This document shows positions 23,417 through 32,908 of a stretch of DNA of 49,604 bases, piece after piece. The notes under the pieces are model-generated. The model did no database searches and was not told the DNA's origin. It saw only the letters and a program-made list of their open reading frames with translations. Source of the stretch: Haloferax massiliensis (GTDB lineage Archaea; Halobacteriota; Halobacteria; Halobacteriales; Haloferacaceae); contig NZ_CSTE01000002.1 in the NCBI RefSeq assembly GCF_001368915.1, positions 699,881 through 749,484 on the forward strand, written 5' to 3'. Each line of letters starts with the position of its first letter. The stretch's first letter is position 1. The translations under genes were made by a program, and so were the position numbers.

Positions 23417-24754
23417 ATGGACCGAACCGAATACGCGATCCTCACGACCATCGCGCTCGCGACGGTTGGGCTCGGCGTGTTCACGACGCAACAGCCGCTC
23501 GGGACGTTCCTCGTCGAGAGCGCCCGAGAGGCGCTTTCGACCACCGCGGCCATGGCGTGGGTGACGTGGTGGGCGCTCGTCGTCGGCTTCGCCATCGCCG
23601 GCGGCGTCGAGGCGTGGACCTCCGGCGAGGAGGTCTCGGAGCTACTGGAGGGTCACGGCCCCCGCGAAATCGGCTACGGCTCGCTTTTCGGCTTCGTCTC
23701 CTCGTCGTGTTCCTACAGCGCCATCGCCACCGCGAAGAACCTGTTCAAGAAGGGCGGGTCGGCGGCGGCGACGCTCGGAGCGTTCATGTTCGCCTCGACC
23801 AACCTCGTCATCGAAATCGGCGCGGTCATCTGGATTCTGCTCGGCTGGCAGTTCCTCGTGGCCGACATCCTCGGCGGGTTCATGCTCATCGGGCTGATGG
23901 CGTTCGGCTTCGTCTACCTCGTTCCCGACGAGGTGGTCGAACAGGCCCGACAGAACGTCCAAGAGGAGGGGTCCGAGACCGTCCGCGACCCCGTCTGCGG
24001 GATGGAAGTCGATCCCGACGAGACGGAGTACTCCGTCGAACACGACGGGCGGACGTTCTACTTCTGTTCGAAGTCGTGCAAGGAGAGCTTCGACCCCGAG
24101 GAGGCCAACACGACGATTCGGGAGCGGGCCACGTCGCTGTCGGGGTGGAAGGCGCTCGCCGACAAGCAGTGGAAGGAGTGGGGGATGCTCTGGGACGAAA
24201 TCGCCATCGGCTTCGTCTTCGCCGGCCTCATCGCCGGGTTCATCCCCGAGGCGGTGTGGACCTCGGTGTTCTCGGGGCCGACGTTCGGCCTGCCGGTGTA
24301 CGTCTTCTGGACCGCGGTCCTCGGGGCCGTCATCGGCGTCGCCACCTTCGTCTGCTCGGTGGGGAACGTCCCGTTCGGGGCGGTGCTGTTCTCGAACGGG
24401 CTGCCGTTCGGGAGCGTCCTGAGCTACATCTACGCCGACCTTATCGTCCCGCCCATCATGGACGCCTACCGCGAGTACTACGGGACGAAGTTCGCGGCGA
24501 TGCTCTCGGGGATGATATTCGTCGCGGCGGTGCTGACCGGCGTGGTCATCCACTTCGTCTTCCTCGGCGCGGGGCTCATCCCGTCGCCCGAGAGCGTCCA
24601 AATCGCGGAGGTGAGCATCGAGGCGGACTACAAACTCGTGTTGAACGTGTTCGCCACCGGCCTGTTCGGCGTCCTCTACTGGCTCCACCGCTCGGACTCG
24701 GTCGGAAACGAGGGACACGGCGGCCACGGCGAGGCGGCGCAGGCCGGCGACTGA
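23417..24754 (+). CDS. ArsP-like permease with internal YHS metal-binding domain
   Basis: 445 residues. Two blocks of four to five membrane helices of the DUF318/ArsP permease type (SSSCSYSAIATAKNLFKKGG and VCSVGNVPFGAVLFSNGLPF carry the duplicated Cys/Ser-rich family motif) flank a soluble linker with a YHS domain (RDPVCGMEVDPDE, FYFCSKSCKESFDP), which binds metal in copper and other transporters. A His/Gly-rich C-terminus (GHGGHGEAAQAGD) may also bind metal. Probably exports a metal(loid) or organic metal compound. Start ATG at 23417, 8 residues inside the longest frame. Confidence 0.78.
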   Translation: MDRTEYAILTTIALATVGLGVFTTQQPLGTFLVESAREALSTTAAMAWVTWWALVVGFAIAGGVEAWTSGEEVSELLEGHGPREIGYGSLFGFVSSSCSYSAIATAKNLFKKGGSAAATLGAFMFASTNLVIEIGAVIWILLGWQFLVADILGGFMLIGLMAFGFVYLVPDEVVEQARQNVQEEGSETVRDPVCGMEVDPDETEYSVEHDGRTFYFCSKSCKESFDPEEANTTIRERATSLSGWKALADKQWKEWGMLWDEIAIGFVFAGLIAGFIPEAVWTSVFSGPTFGLPVYVFWTAVLGAVIGVATFVCSVGNVPFGAVLFSNGLPFGSVLSYIYADLIVPPIMDAYREYYGTKFAAMLSGMIFVAAVLTGVVIHFVFLGAGLIPSPESVQIAEVSIEADYKLVLNVFATGLFGVLYWLHRSDSVGNEGHGGHGEAAQAGD

Positions 24755-24832
24755 ACCGGGGACTCGACGCTCGGCGTGCGACGCGCAAAAAAACGAAGCC
24801 GGGTTCCTCGGACCCGCCGAAGCGTCTCAGGC

Positions 24833-25141
24833 TTACGCTTCGAGGTGTTCGATGCCCTGCTTCGAGACGTTCGCCCGGGTGACGTAGTCGTCCATCCACT
24901 CGGGTGCGTCGTCGTCTTTCTCCTCGGTCCACGCCCACCCCTCGTAGACGTGGACCCGGTCGGTCCCGCGCTCGCGGAGCCTGAGCGTCGCCTTCCCGTC
25001 GATGTCGTCGGGGCTCGCGGCGGGGTGGAGCCGCCGGGCGGCTTTCAGCGCCGCCTGCCGGGGATACGTTCCGCTGAACACGCTCGTCTCCTCGCCGTCT
25101 TCGACGAGGACGAAGTTTCGCTTGCCGTCTTCTCGTACCAT
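24833..25141 (-). CDS. MC1-family non-histone chromosomal protein
   Basis: 102 residues. MC1 bends DNA and is a main architectural protein in many haloarchaea and Methanosarcina. The family core is present: KRNFVLVEDGEETSVFSG, YPRQAALKAARRLHPAA, LRLRERGTDRVHVYEGW, PEWMDDYVTRANVSKQGIE. More acidic than methanogen MC1, as usual in halophiles. Start ATG 25141; five upstream codons in frame are not needed. Confidence 0.9.
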   Translation of the reverse strand: MVREDGKRNFVLVEDGEETSVFSGTYPRQAALKAARRLHPAASPDDIDGKATLRLRERGTDRVHVYEGWAWTEEKDDDAPEWMDDYVTRANVSKQGIEHLEA

Positions 25142-25237
25142 GCGTGACCATACCACGCACTCCGAATTAGTAGTTCGTGTCGCCGAGAGTCACAGCGCGG
25201 CTTCGAACGGGGCCGACAGCACCGACTCAGACCGCGT

Positions 25238-26224
25238 TCACAACAGCGCGTCGAGTCGCGCCCGGTGGAAGTCGACCGCGGCCGACCCGGTCCGCTCGGG
25301 GTAGCCGGGGCGGGTCACTTCACCCGCCGAATCGACCGCCGAGCGGACGACGGCGGCGACCCGGTAGGCCCGCGGTACGGGCGGGAGCGGCCGGACCGAC
25401 TCGTAGCCCGCGCGGAACGCCCGACGGAGCGGCGCGCCGTCTTCGACGTACCAGTCGGCGACGAGGTGTTCGACCTTGGCGACGGCGAGTCCCGGCGCGG
25501 CGGCTATCGGTCGTCCCCAGTCGAGCACGGCCGAGACCCGCTCGCCGGCGACGAGCGCGTTCCCGGGTCTGAAATCCCACGGGTAGAGGTGCGACGGCGG
25601 GTTCACGGGGAGCGAGGCGGCCGCGACGGCCTCCTCCAACTGCTCTCGAACCCCGTCGAACGCGGGCGGGAGCGCGGCGATTCCCTCGCGGGCGTAGGCG
25701 GCGAACCACGCTTCCCAGTCGTCGTCGCCGGCGCTCACGGCGTCGAACCCGCGGACCGGTTCCGACTCGAACTCGGTCGCGCTCCCCCCGTCGGCTCGCC
25801 GTCTCCCGCGGGCCGGCCGACCGAGCCGACCGTAGCCGTCGAAGGAAAACCGCTCGTGGAGTTGGCCGAGGCCGACGCCGAACGACCGGGCGACGCGTCG
25901 CTGAGCCGCCGAATCGAGCGAGACGAACCGCTCGTGGAGTTCGTCGCCCGGGGCGCGCTCGGCGACGACGTAGCCGACCCCGTCGAGCGCGCCCGACGCG
26001 AGGACGCGGGGGACCGGAATCGACGTGCGCTCGCGGACCGCCCGCGAGAGGGCGGCTTCGAGGGCGAGCGCCGCGGCGTCGGCCGCCGTCTGGACGACGA
26101 CTTCCCCGCCGTCGGCGAACGTCGCCACCGCGGTCCGCTTGTGGTTCCCGTTCGGGACGCGGACCGTCGCCGCGACGCGTCGCTCGGGGAACTCGCGGGC
26201 GAGTACGCCCTCGACGGGGTTCAT
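25238..26224 (-). CDS. APH/choline-kinase-fold phosphotransferase
   Basis: 328 residues of the aminoglycoside phosphotransferase superfamily. N-lobe: VRVPNGNHKRTAVATFADG, SIPVPRVLASG, GYVVAERAPGDELHERF. Catalytic loop LYPWDFRPGNALV near residue 215 keeps Asp and Asn but has Tyr where His is usual; the metal-binding motif is SAVLDWGRPIAAAP. The substrate is unknown; haloarchaeal members are mostly not antibiotic-resistance enzymes. ATG start 26224. GC-rich, host-like. Confidence 0.8.
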   Translation of the reverse strand: MNPVEGVLAREFPERRVAATVRVPNGNHKRTAVATFADGGEVVVQTAADAAALALEAALSRAVRERTSIPVPRVLASGALDGVGYVVAERAPGDELHERFVSLDSAAQRRVARSFGVGLGQLHERFSFDGYGRLGRPARGRRRADGGSATEFESEPVRGFDAVSAGDDDWEAWFAAYAREGIAALPPAFDGVREQLEEAVAAASLPVNPPSHLYPWDFRPGNALVAGERVSAVLDWGRPIAAAPGLAVAKVEHLVADWYVEDGAPLRRAFRAGYESVRPLPPVPRAYRVAAVVRSAVDSAGEVTRPGYPERTGSAAVDFHRARLDALL

Positions 26225-26309
26225 GGAACCACTCTAGGGGCGACGCGAACAAAGGTCCAGCGGACGCGGACCGGGCGTCGATGGCCACCCCGACGCCGCG
26301 GGAGCCGAG

Positions 26310-27008
26310 TCACGGGCCGCCGTCCAGAATCGCCGGGAAGTCGGCGAGCGACCGGAGGACGTACGCCGGCGCGTACGAGGCCGGGTCGGGGTCGCCTTCG
26401 TCGCCGATATCGACCGGGCACCACGCGGCGTCGAGGCCGGCGCGGTGGGCACCGTCCACGTCGAACTCCAGCGAGTCGCCGACGTGGAGGCTCGCGTCCG
26501 CCTCGGCGTCGAGGTCGGCGAGCGCCCGGTCGAACGGGTCGGGATGGGGTTTTCGCCGCGGCATATCGCCCGCGAAGACGACCGCGTCGAACGCGTCGAC
26601 GATGCCGAGCGCGTCGAGTTTGATAGACTGCCGTCGCTCGGGCCCGTTGGTGACGAGGGCGACCGACGCGTGGTCGCGGGCGGCGGCGAGCGCCTCTTTC
26701 GCGCCCGGTCGGAACGAGACGGCCGAGTAGTCGACCGTCTCGACGAACCCGCGGGCGAGCGCCCGGGCGTCGACGCCCTCGCGGTCGTGCTTCGCGGCGA
26801 CGCGCTCGAAGCCGTCGGCGAGGTAGCCCTCGTGGTCGCCGTGGTCCGGCGGGCCGTCGAGGGCGGCCCAGAGGTCCGACGGCTCGCCGAAGCGGTCGAG
26901 GCCGGCGGCGTCGAACGCGCCGGCGTAGATGGTCTCGCCGCTCTGGTCGTTCGTACAGAGCGTGTTGTCGAGGTCGAAGAGAATCGCGTCGAACGGTGCC
27001 ACGCTCAC
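26310..27008 (-). CDS. HAD-superfamily hydrolase
   Basis: 232 residues. Motif I AILFDLDNTLC (nucleophile Asp and second Asp), motif II SVALVTNGPERRQSIK, motif III region DMPRRKPHPDPF, motif IV SLHVGDSLEFDVDGAHRAG. A helical cap sits between motifs I and II. Dephosphorylates a small metabolite, identity unknown. GTG start at 27008. Confidence 0.86.
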   Translation of the reverse strand: MSVAPFDAILFDLDNTLCTNDQSGETIYAGAFDAAGLDRFGEPSDLWAALDGPPDHGDHEGYLADGFERVAAKHDREGVDARALARGFVETVDYSAVSFRPGAKEALAAARDHASVALVTNGPERRQSIKLDALGIVDAFDAVVFAGDMPRRKPHPDPFDRALADLDAEADASLHVGDSLEFDVDGAHRAGLDAAWCPVDIGDEGDPDPASYAPAYVLRSLADFPAILDGGP

Positions 27009-27098
27009 TCTTGGAGCGGCGGCGGTAAAACCTCGTCCACGGGCGGCGCCGACCGCGGCGGCGAGGTTCCGCGAGTCGCGGGCAATGTCAGACCCGCC

Positions 27099-28253
27099 TC
27101 AGAAGCCCTTGCCGAGCAGTTCGCGGGCGATGATGTTCTTCTGAATCTCCGTGGTCCCCTCGTAAATCTGCGTTATCTTCGCGTCGCGGTAGAGCCGTTC
27201 GACGTCGTGGTCGTTGACGAAGCCGGCCCCGCCGTGAATCTGGACGGCCTCGTCGGCCACGTCGGTGGCGACGTTCGAGGCGAACTCCTTGGCCATCGAC
27301 GCGAGCGCGGTCAGTCGGTCCTCGTCGTTGTCGACGCTCCACGCCGACTTGTAGGTCAACTGCCGGGCGGCCTCGGTCGCGGTGTGCATCTCCGCGAGCT
27401 TGTGTTGAATCGCCTGAAAGTCGCCGATGGAGCGGCCGAACTGCTCGCGCTCTCTGGCGTAGTCGAGCGCCCGCTCGCAGGCACCCTTGGCGATGCCGAC
27501 CGCCTGCGCGGCCACCGCGGTCCGCGTCTCGTCGAAAAACTGCATGAGCTGGAGGAAGCCCATCCCCTCGGTGCCGACGAGATTCTCCGCGGGCACGCGA
27601 ACGTCGTCGAAGACGAGTTCGGCCGTGTCGCTGGCGCGGATGCCCATCTTCCCGGTTATCTTGTCCGCGGCGAAGCCGTCGCGGTCGGCCTCGACGATGA
27701 GCTGCGAGAAGCCCGCGTAGCGGTCGTCCGCGTCGGGGTCGGTCCGGCACATGACGACGAAGTAGTCGCCGACGCTCCCGTTCGTTATCCACATCTTGCT
27801 GCCGTTTATCACCCACTCGTCGCCGTCCCTCTCGGCGCGGGTGCGCACCGAGGTCACGTCGGAGCCCGCCTGCGGCTCGCTGATGGCCGCGCCCATGACG
27901 GACTCGCCGTCCGTAATCGGCGGCAGGAAGCGCTCTTTCTGGTCGTCGGTGCCGAAGCTGATGATGGCCTCCGCGCCGAAGCCGGCGCTCGTTATGCAGA
28001 GCCCGATACCGGGGTCGACCGCGAACAACTCCTCGGTGACGAGGGCGTTCTCCAGCGAGGAGTAGCCGACGCCGCCGTACTCGACGGGGAAGTGCGCCCC
28101 CGTCAGCCCAATCTTCGACGCCTCGCGGACGATGTCCGCGGGGTACCGCTCCGCCTCGTCGTACTCGCCCGCGACGGGTGCGATTTCGTTTTCGGCGAAC
28201 CGCCGGACCTCCTCGCGGATGGCCCGCTGTTCGTCCGAGACCGAATAGTCCAT
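27099..28253 (-). CDS. Acyl-CoA dehydrogenase
   Basis: 384 residues, full length for the family. FAD-dependent alpha,beta-oxidation of acyl-CoA. Signatures: MGAAISEPQAGSDVTSVRTR and VINGSKMWITNG in the middle domain, VQIHGGAGFVNDHDVERLYR and the catalytic Glu in KITQIYEGTTEIQKN in the C-terminal domain. ATG at 28253. It ends well before the HAD gene and has no adjacent electron-transfer flavoprotein gene in view, so chain-length and pathway cannot be assigned. Confidence 0.9.
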   Translation of the reverse strand: MDYSVSDEQRAIREEVRRFAENEIAPVAGEYDEAERYPADIVREASKIGLTGAHFPVEYGGVGYSSLENALVTEELFAVDPGIGLCITSAGFGAEAIISFGTDDQKERFLPPITDGESVMGAAISEPQAGSDVTSVRTRAERDGDEWVINGSKMWITNGSVGDYFVVMCRTDPDADDRYAGFSQLIVEADRDGFAADKITGKMGIRASDTAELVFDDVRVPAENLVGTEGMGFLQLMQFFDETRTAVAAQAVGIAKGACERALDYAREREQFGRSIGDFQAIQHKLAEMHTATEAARQLTYKSAWSVDNDEDRLTALASMAKEFASNVATDVADEAVQIHGGAGFVNDHDVERLYRDAKITQIYEGTTEIQKNIIARELLGKGF

Positions 28254-28377
28254 GATTGATTATCATATACGGGAGCGATAACAGTTGTGACACCGAGGAA
28301 AACGTGCGTCGAGTTGATTCTGTGGTCGGGGCGTCAGTCGGTCGAACACGCCAACTCAGTCGGTCAAGCCGGTCGGC

Positions 28378-30087
28378 TCAGTCGGCGGCCTCGACGGCCG
28401 CGAGCGGGAGTTCGATGACGAAGACGCACCCTCGTGGCTCGTTGTCCTCGATGCGGACGGTGCCGCCAAAGTTCGAGACGATGGTGTCGACGAGGTACAG
28501 GCCGGTCCCGGTGCCGGGGCTTTCGAGCCCCTTCGCGCCCTTCCCGAAGACGACCGACTTCTGTTCGTCGGAGATGCCGGGGCCGTCGTCGGCGATGCGG
28601 ACGGTGACGCGCTCGCCGTCCGCGGTGCCCGCGACGGCAATCGACGGTTCGTCGCGGTCGCTGTGGACGACCGCGTTCTTCAGGACGTTCACGAACACCG
28701 AGTCGAGCAGGTCGTTGGCGAACACCGTCGCCGACGGGAGGTCGCCGACCGCGAACGTCGCGTTCGGATGCCCCTCGCGCACGTCTTCGACGGCCTCGCG
28801 GACCGCGTCGCCGACGTCGAGCGGTCTGCGGCGCTCGTCGTCGTTCGTCGCGCGCATCAGCTGTCCGAGCACGTCGGTGAGGTCGACGGTGTTGAGCGCC
28901 CGCCGGAGCGCGGTCTCCAACTGCGACCGCGCCTCGTCGGACAGCGGCTCGTGGTCGAGGACGATGTCGATGTACGCCGTCACGAGCTGCATGTCGTTTC
29001 GGATGTCGTGGCGGACGATGCGGTTGAGCACCTCCAGCTCGTCGTTTCTCGACTCCAAGGCGAGTTCGTAACGCTTCCGCGGCGTCACGTCTCGGACGGA
29101 GACGACCCACCCGATCGAGTCGCCCCCTCGGCCGAGCGGGATGCGCGTCAGTTCGACGTAGCGCTCGCCCGCGACGAGCGCGTCGCACGTCGGGGCGTCG
29201 CCGGCGAGGTCGCCGTAGTTCGGGACAGCCTCGCTCGCCGGGCGGCCGAGAAGCGGGCCGTCGGCTCCCAACAGCGGGCGGACGTGGTCGTTGACGTGGA
29301 CGACGACTTCGTCGGCGTCGAGGACGACGAGCCCGTCGGTCGAGTGCGCGCCGGCGGCCGCGTAGGCGAGCGGGAGGATGTCGAGGAGCTTGTAGCGGTA
29401 GACGGCGATGCCGAACGTCACCGAGGGGACCGCGAGCGAGGCGGGAATGAGGTTGACGCCGCCGGCGAGCGGCGGCGCGCCGGTGAGTTCGAGCGCGGCG
29501 ACGACCGACGGCACGACCATCCCGACGAGGAGGAGCGTCGCCTGCGTCCGGTAGGGGCGGTCGAGTTCGACGGCGTACTGGCCGATGACGCCGAGCCCGA
29601 GGAACAGAAGCACGAAGCCGTAGACGAGGCCGAACACGCTCACCGGGCCGTCGGTGACCGAGAGCGTCGTCACGCCGTCGACGGTCGACAACTGCCAGCC
29701 GGTGTAGCCCAGCTCCAGCGGGTTGGTAAAGAGGACGACGAGGAACACCGCCGGGACGACGTACAGCGACGCGACGACGTAGCGGTCGAGCAGTTCCCGG
29801 CGGCCGGTGTACGCGAGGGCGAAGACGAAGAACGTCGGCGCGGCCGCCATTGCGCCGACGTGGAGGAGCTTGTACGCGAGCAGTTTCGCGCCGGGGTCGA
29901 CGAGGAGCAGTTTGACCGCCGTCGTCGCGGTCCAGAAGGCGACGGCGGCCGTCAGCACGGCGAACGAGACGACGGTCGGGTTCCGCCCGCGGCGGCGGAC
30001 GAACAGGACCGCGTACGCCGAAAGGACGGCGGCGACGACCGCCGCGAAGACCATCGGGTAGGCGTAGGCCGTGTGCTGCCAGTTCAT
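28378..30087 (-). CDS. Membrane sensor histidine kinase with 7TM N-terminus and PAS domain
   Basis: 569 residues. Seven membrane segments in the first 220 residues (MNWQHTAYAYPMVFAAVVAA onward) form the histidine-kinase 7TM sensor; a PAS domain follows (TDGLVVLDADEVVVHVNDHV to WVVSVRDVTPRKRYELALES); H-box LNRIVRHDIRNDMQLVTAY with His near 360; N-box LLDSVFVNVLKNAVVH; G1/G2 boxes VRIADDGPGISDEQK and GTGLYLVDTIVSNFGG. It probably phosphorylates a response regulator encoded elsewhere. Confidence 0.88.
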   Translation of the reverse strand: MNWQHTAYAYPMVFAAVVAAVLSAYAVLFVRRRGRNPTVVSFAVLTAAVAFWTATTAVKLLLVDPGAKLLAYKLLHVGAMAAAPTFFVFALAYTGRRELLDRYVVASLYVVPAVFLVVLFTNPLELGYTGWQLSTVDGVTTLSVTDGPVSVFGLVYGFVLLFLGLGVIGQYAVELDRPYRTQATLLLVGMVVPSVVAALELTGAPPLAGGVNLIPASLAVPSVTFGIAVYRYKLLDILPLAYAAAGAHSTDGLVVLDADEVVVHVNDHVRPLLGADGPLLGRPASEAVPNYGDLAGDAPTCDALVAGERYVELTRIPLGRGGDSIGWVVSVRDVTPRKRYELALESRNDELEVLNRIVRHDIRNDMQLVTAYIDIVLDHEPLSDEARSQLETALRRALNTVDLTDVLGQLMRATNDDERRRPLDVGDAVREAVEDVREGHPNATFAVGDLPSATVFANDLLDSVFVNVLKNAVVHSDRDEPSIAVAGTADGERVTVRIADDGPGISDEQKSVVFGKGAKGLESPGTGTGLYLVDTIVSNFGGTVRIEDNEPRGCVFVIELPLAAVEAAD

Positions 30088-30248
30088 CGCGCGCCTCGTT
30101 CGGCGGTCACGGTCCGAACCGTGACTCCGCTGGCGCAGTCTCAGTCGTGCCCGGCATCGTAGACGATAGCCGGAGATACTCCGTCATCGGATAAAGAACT
30201 TCTCTGGAAGTGACCGCTCTTCGGCGCGGTCCTGCTGTCAGCGCCGCG

Positions 30249-31356
30249 TCAGGCGTGCAGTTCCTCGTCGACGAGGTCGACCGCCCGCGAAATCGCCCCG
30301 ACGGAGGTGAGATGTCCCGCCCCGACGGTGGCTTTCATCGCCTTCGCGGCCTTCCCGCGGAAGATGCTCGGGCCGACCTGCGCGACCGCACCGTCGCCGA
30401 CCGAGACAATCCAGCCGGGCACCTCGAAGCGGTAGGGGTCGGGCCGCGGGGCGAAGTCGTTCTCGCCGCCGGCGGTCTCGAACTCGACCTGCGCGGCGAC
30501 GTTTCCGGCGACCGTCTTCGCCTCGCGGAGCGCCGCGGAGGCGCTCGCCGGCACGGTCCGCGTCGCCGACGACGAACGTCCGGCGGTCGAGTCGGAGGTC
30601 CGCCCTGACGGCGGGTCGCTCGCCGCCCATCGCCTCGTCGCCGGCGATGCCGCCGGTCCAGACGAGCAGGTCGTAGTCGATATCGCCGGTGTCGGTCGCG
30701 ACGGTCGCGTCAGTCACCGACTCGACGGTCGTCTCGGTCCGAATATCGACGCCCCTGTCGAGGAGTTCGTCGCGGACCGCCCGCTGGAACGACTCGTCGA
30801 ACGACGGCGCGACGGCGTCCAGTTGCTCGACGAGGACGATATCGGCGTGCGCGCCCTCCTCGTCGCGGAGCGCGGCGAGTTCGCCAGCGACCTGCACGCC
30901 CGACAGCCCCGCGCCGCCGACGACGACGGTGCCGCCCTCGTCGCAGTCGTCGAAAAAGCGGTCGCGGATGGCCTTCGCGTCCGCGACGCGCTTCAGCGGG
31001 ACCGAGTGGGATTCGAGGCCGGGGATGCCGTAGTAGGCGGTCTCAGCACCCAGACAGACCGCGCAGTAGTCGTAGTCGATGGCGTCGCCCTCGGCGAGTT
31101 CGACGGTTCGCGCGTCGCGGTCGACGCCGGTCACGCGGTCGACGACGACCTCGGCGCGGTCGAGCGCCTCGTCGAGGGGGACCCGAATGGCGTCGGCGAC
31201 CGCCGGTCGCCGAATCGCGCGGTGGACCTCGTGTTGGACGAGGTGGTGCGGGGCGTCGTTCACCACGGTCAGGTCGGCGTCGGCGGGGAGTCGGCGTTCG
31301 AGGTCGCGGGCGAGCGTGAGGCCCGCGTACCCGGCACCGAGAACCAGGACACGCAT
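30249..31356 (-). pseudogene. NADH dehydrogenase-like FAD oxidoreductase, frameshifted
   Basis: A type II NADH dehydrogenase-like flavoprotein (about 368 residues if intact). N-terminal FAD loop VLVLGAGYAGLTLARDLE; second Rossmann loop GTVVVGGAGLSGVQVAGELA; third motif RRTFVVGDADR. After that the main frame turns into arginine-rich noise, while the true C-terminus (PASASAALREAKTVAGN, WIVSVGDGAVAQVGPS, KATVGAGHLTSVGAIS) continues in the +1-shifted frame to a stop at 30249. One base (or 3n+1) appears lost near 30553-30558. It may be a genuine pseudogene or a sequencing error. Shares orientation with mvaD 69 bp upstream. Confidence 0.82.
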
Positions 31357-31425
31357 GACTGACGGGTGGGGCGCGAGAGAAAAGAGGGTGACGGCGGGCG
31401 CGGTTCGCGGCGGTCGGCCGCGCGC

Positions 31426-32400
31426 TCAGAACAGCGCCTCGGACTCGTCGAGCACCTCGGCGGGGCCGCCGACGCCCCACACGTCGGTCTCGACGCCGCA
31501 GTCGGCGACGGCTTCCTCGACGCGGTCGACGTGTTCCTCGGTGGTGTTGACGTAGACGCTCGCGCCGGTGTCGGTCGAGAAGTAGACCGGCACGTCCTCT
31601 TCGTTCCGGAGCCTGCGGACGGCGTTGAACACGGCGATGGTGCGCGGTTGCCAGTAGACCCAGCCGGCGGGCCCGGTCATCGTCGTCGCCGCGAGCGACA
31701 GCGAGTCGTGCTCGGCGAGTTCGAAGGCGGCGTCGAAGTCGGCGTCGTACAGCGCGTCGCGCATGTCGTCTATCTGGGCGTGGATGTGGGCCATCCGCGC
31801 CTGGAACATGTGGCTGTCGGCGGCCTCGGCGTGGGCCTGCTCGGTCTCCTTGTAGGCGGGGACGTGCGCGGCGACGATGCGCAGGTCGTCTTCGAGGTCG
31901 GTCTCGATGCGCTCGGAGCGGCAGTCGGTGTCGTTCATCCCCGAGTAGAGGTGCGAGACCGCGCCCGTGACGGCGCGGGCAGCGGACGCCGACCCGCGGC
32001 GAGCGATGGTCGAGACTTCGGGATGCGTCATATCGAGGCCGGCCGCCTCGGCGAGCGCCATCGCGGCCGCGGCGAACCCGGACGCCGACGACCCGAACCC
32101 GATGTTCGAGGGGAAGGAGTTCTCGCTTTCGAGGCGGACGCGGTGGTCGAAGTCGGCCAGCTCGCGGACCCGGTCGACGACGGCTCGGATGCGCTCCGCG
32201 CCGCGGCCCTCGACTTCCTCGCCGCCGATGACGTAGGTGTCCTCGTCGGCGTCGGGGAGGAACTCGACGGTCGTCTTCGTGTGGCTCGGGGCCGTGCAGA
32301 CGCTGATGCTGTCGTGGTACGGCATTCGGCGCTCCGTGTCTCGCATCCCGTGATACTTCACGAGGCCCTGAATCGGGTGGGCCTTGGCGGTGGCCTTCAT
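31426..32400 (-). CDS. mvaD: Phosphomevalonate decarboxylase (haloarchaeal mevalonate pathway)
   Basis: 324 residues; converts mevalonate 5-phosphate to isopentenyl phosphate, the step before isopentenyl phosphate kinase in the archaeal variant of isoprenoid synthesis. Same size and features as the Haloferax volcanii enzyme shown to have this activity. MKATAKAHPIQGLVKYHGMR at the start, GHMP ATP loop FPSNIGFGSSASGFAAAA near 95-112, C-terminal VYFSTDTGASVYVNTTEEH. ATG at 32400; the frame continues upstream but that part lacks homology. A TATA-like CGTTTAAC (32425-32432, minus strand) lies about 25 bp upstream, so the mRNA is probably leaderless. Feeds the two membrane-lipid enzymes in this window. 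Confidence 0.88.
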   Translation of the reverse strand: MKATAKAHPIQGLVKYHGMRDTERRMPYHDSISVCTAPSHTKTTVEFLPDADEDTYVIGGEEVEGRGAERIRAVVDRVRELADFDHRVRLESENSFPSNIGFGSSASGFAAAAMALAEAAGLDMTHPEVSTIARRGSASAARAVTGAVSHLYSGMNDTDCRSERIETDLEDDLRIVAAHVPAYKETEQAHAEAADSHMFQARMAHIHAQIDDMRDALYDADFDAAFELAEHDSLSLAATTMTGPAGWVYWQPRTIAVFNAVRRLRNEEDVPVYFSTDTGASVYVNTTEEHVDRVEEAVADCGVETDVWGVGGPAEVLDESEALF

Positions 32401-32432
32401 GTTCGAACGCCCGTCGGACTCGGGGTTAAACG

Positions 32433-32707
32433 TCCCGATAGGTGTCGACACCGGCGGGTAACGAGTATAGTCGGTCGGAAATCGAGTGCGCGCCGGCGGG
32501 AGGGCCGGCGCGGGTCGGTCGCAACAGTGCGCAGGAAGGACGCACGTTCTCCCTCTCCAGCGGGAGGCGGTCGAGTTCGATGCAGTATCGCTCGTTCGGT
32601 TACGTGGGTTGTCGTATCGTGGTCGATTAGCTGGGTTCGGTTCGATTGGTCGGTCGGACCCGATGCGGATGGTTCGTTGCTGTTCGTCGCGTCGTCTGCT
32701 CTGCCGC
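32433..32707. other. Intergenic region without a supported gene
   Basis: Between the mvaD promoter and a 38-codon ORF. Open frames here are short and lack ribosome sites or family features. It may hold the 3' UTR of the small ORF. Confidence 0.4.
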
Positions 32708-32824
32708 CTACTCTGCGGACTCGGATTCGTGCCCTCGCTCCCAGACGTTCGTGACGCTCTCGCCTGTCGGCGGCGTGTGGCTGACGTCTCGCATCGTCTT
32801 CGGGCGGTCACTCGTGTTGCTCAT
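32708..32824 (-). CDS. Possible 38-residue protein
   Basis: Complete short ORF reading MSNTSDRPKTMRDVSHTPPT then GESVTNVWERGHESESAE and a TAG stop. The codons are host-like and GC3-rich, the protein is hydrophilic and acidic at its end, and the sequence THTPPTGE-like core followed by VTNVWERG looks designed rather than random. It runs opposite to the SRPBCC gene with an AT-rich promoter zone between them (32850-32900), so the two would be divergently expressed. No function known. Confidence 0.5.
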   Translation of the reverse strand: MSNTSDRPKTMRDVSHTPPTGESVTNVWERGHESESAE

Positions 32825-32908
32825 GTGTTGCCTTGGTAGTTGCTACCACGATTCGTGGATAAAGATTTCGGCGATATTATATTACGACTTATTAGCATAC
32901 TAGGAGAT

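Noticed and set aside
25238-26224. Antibiotic-resistance gene reading of the APH-fold protein
   Set aside because: The catalytic loop has Tyr in place of the usual His, and host-like composition argues for a housekeeping kinase; aminoglycosides are ineffective on archaea in general.
26445-28259. 604-codon open frame on the plus strand
   Set aside because: Antisense to the HAD and acyl-CoA dehydrogenase genes; the valine/arginine/aspartate-rich sequence is a reflection of their codons.
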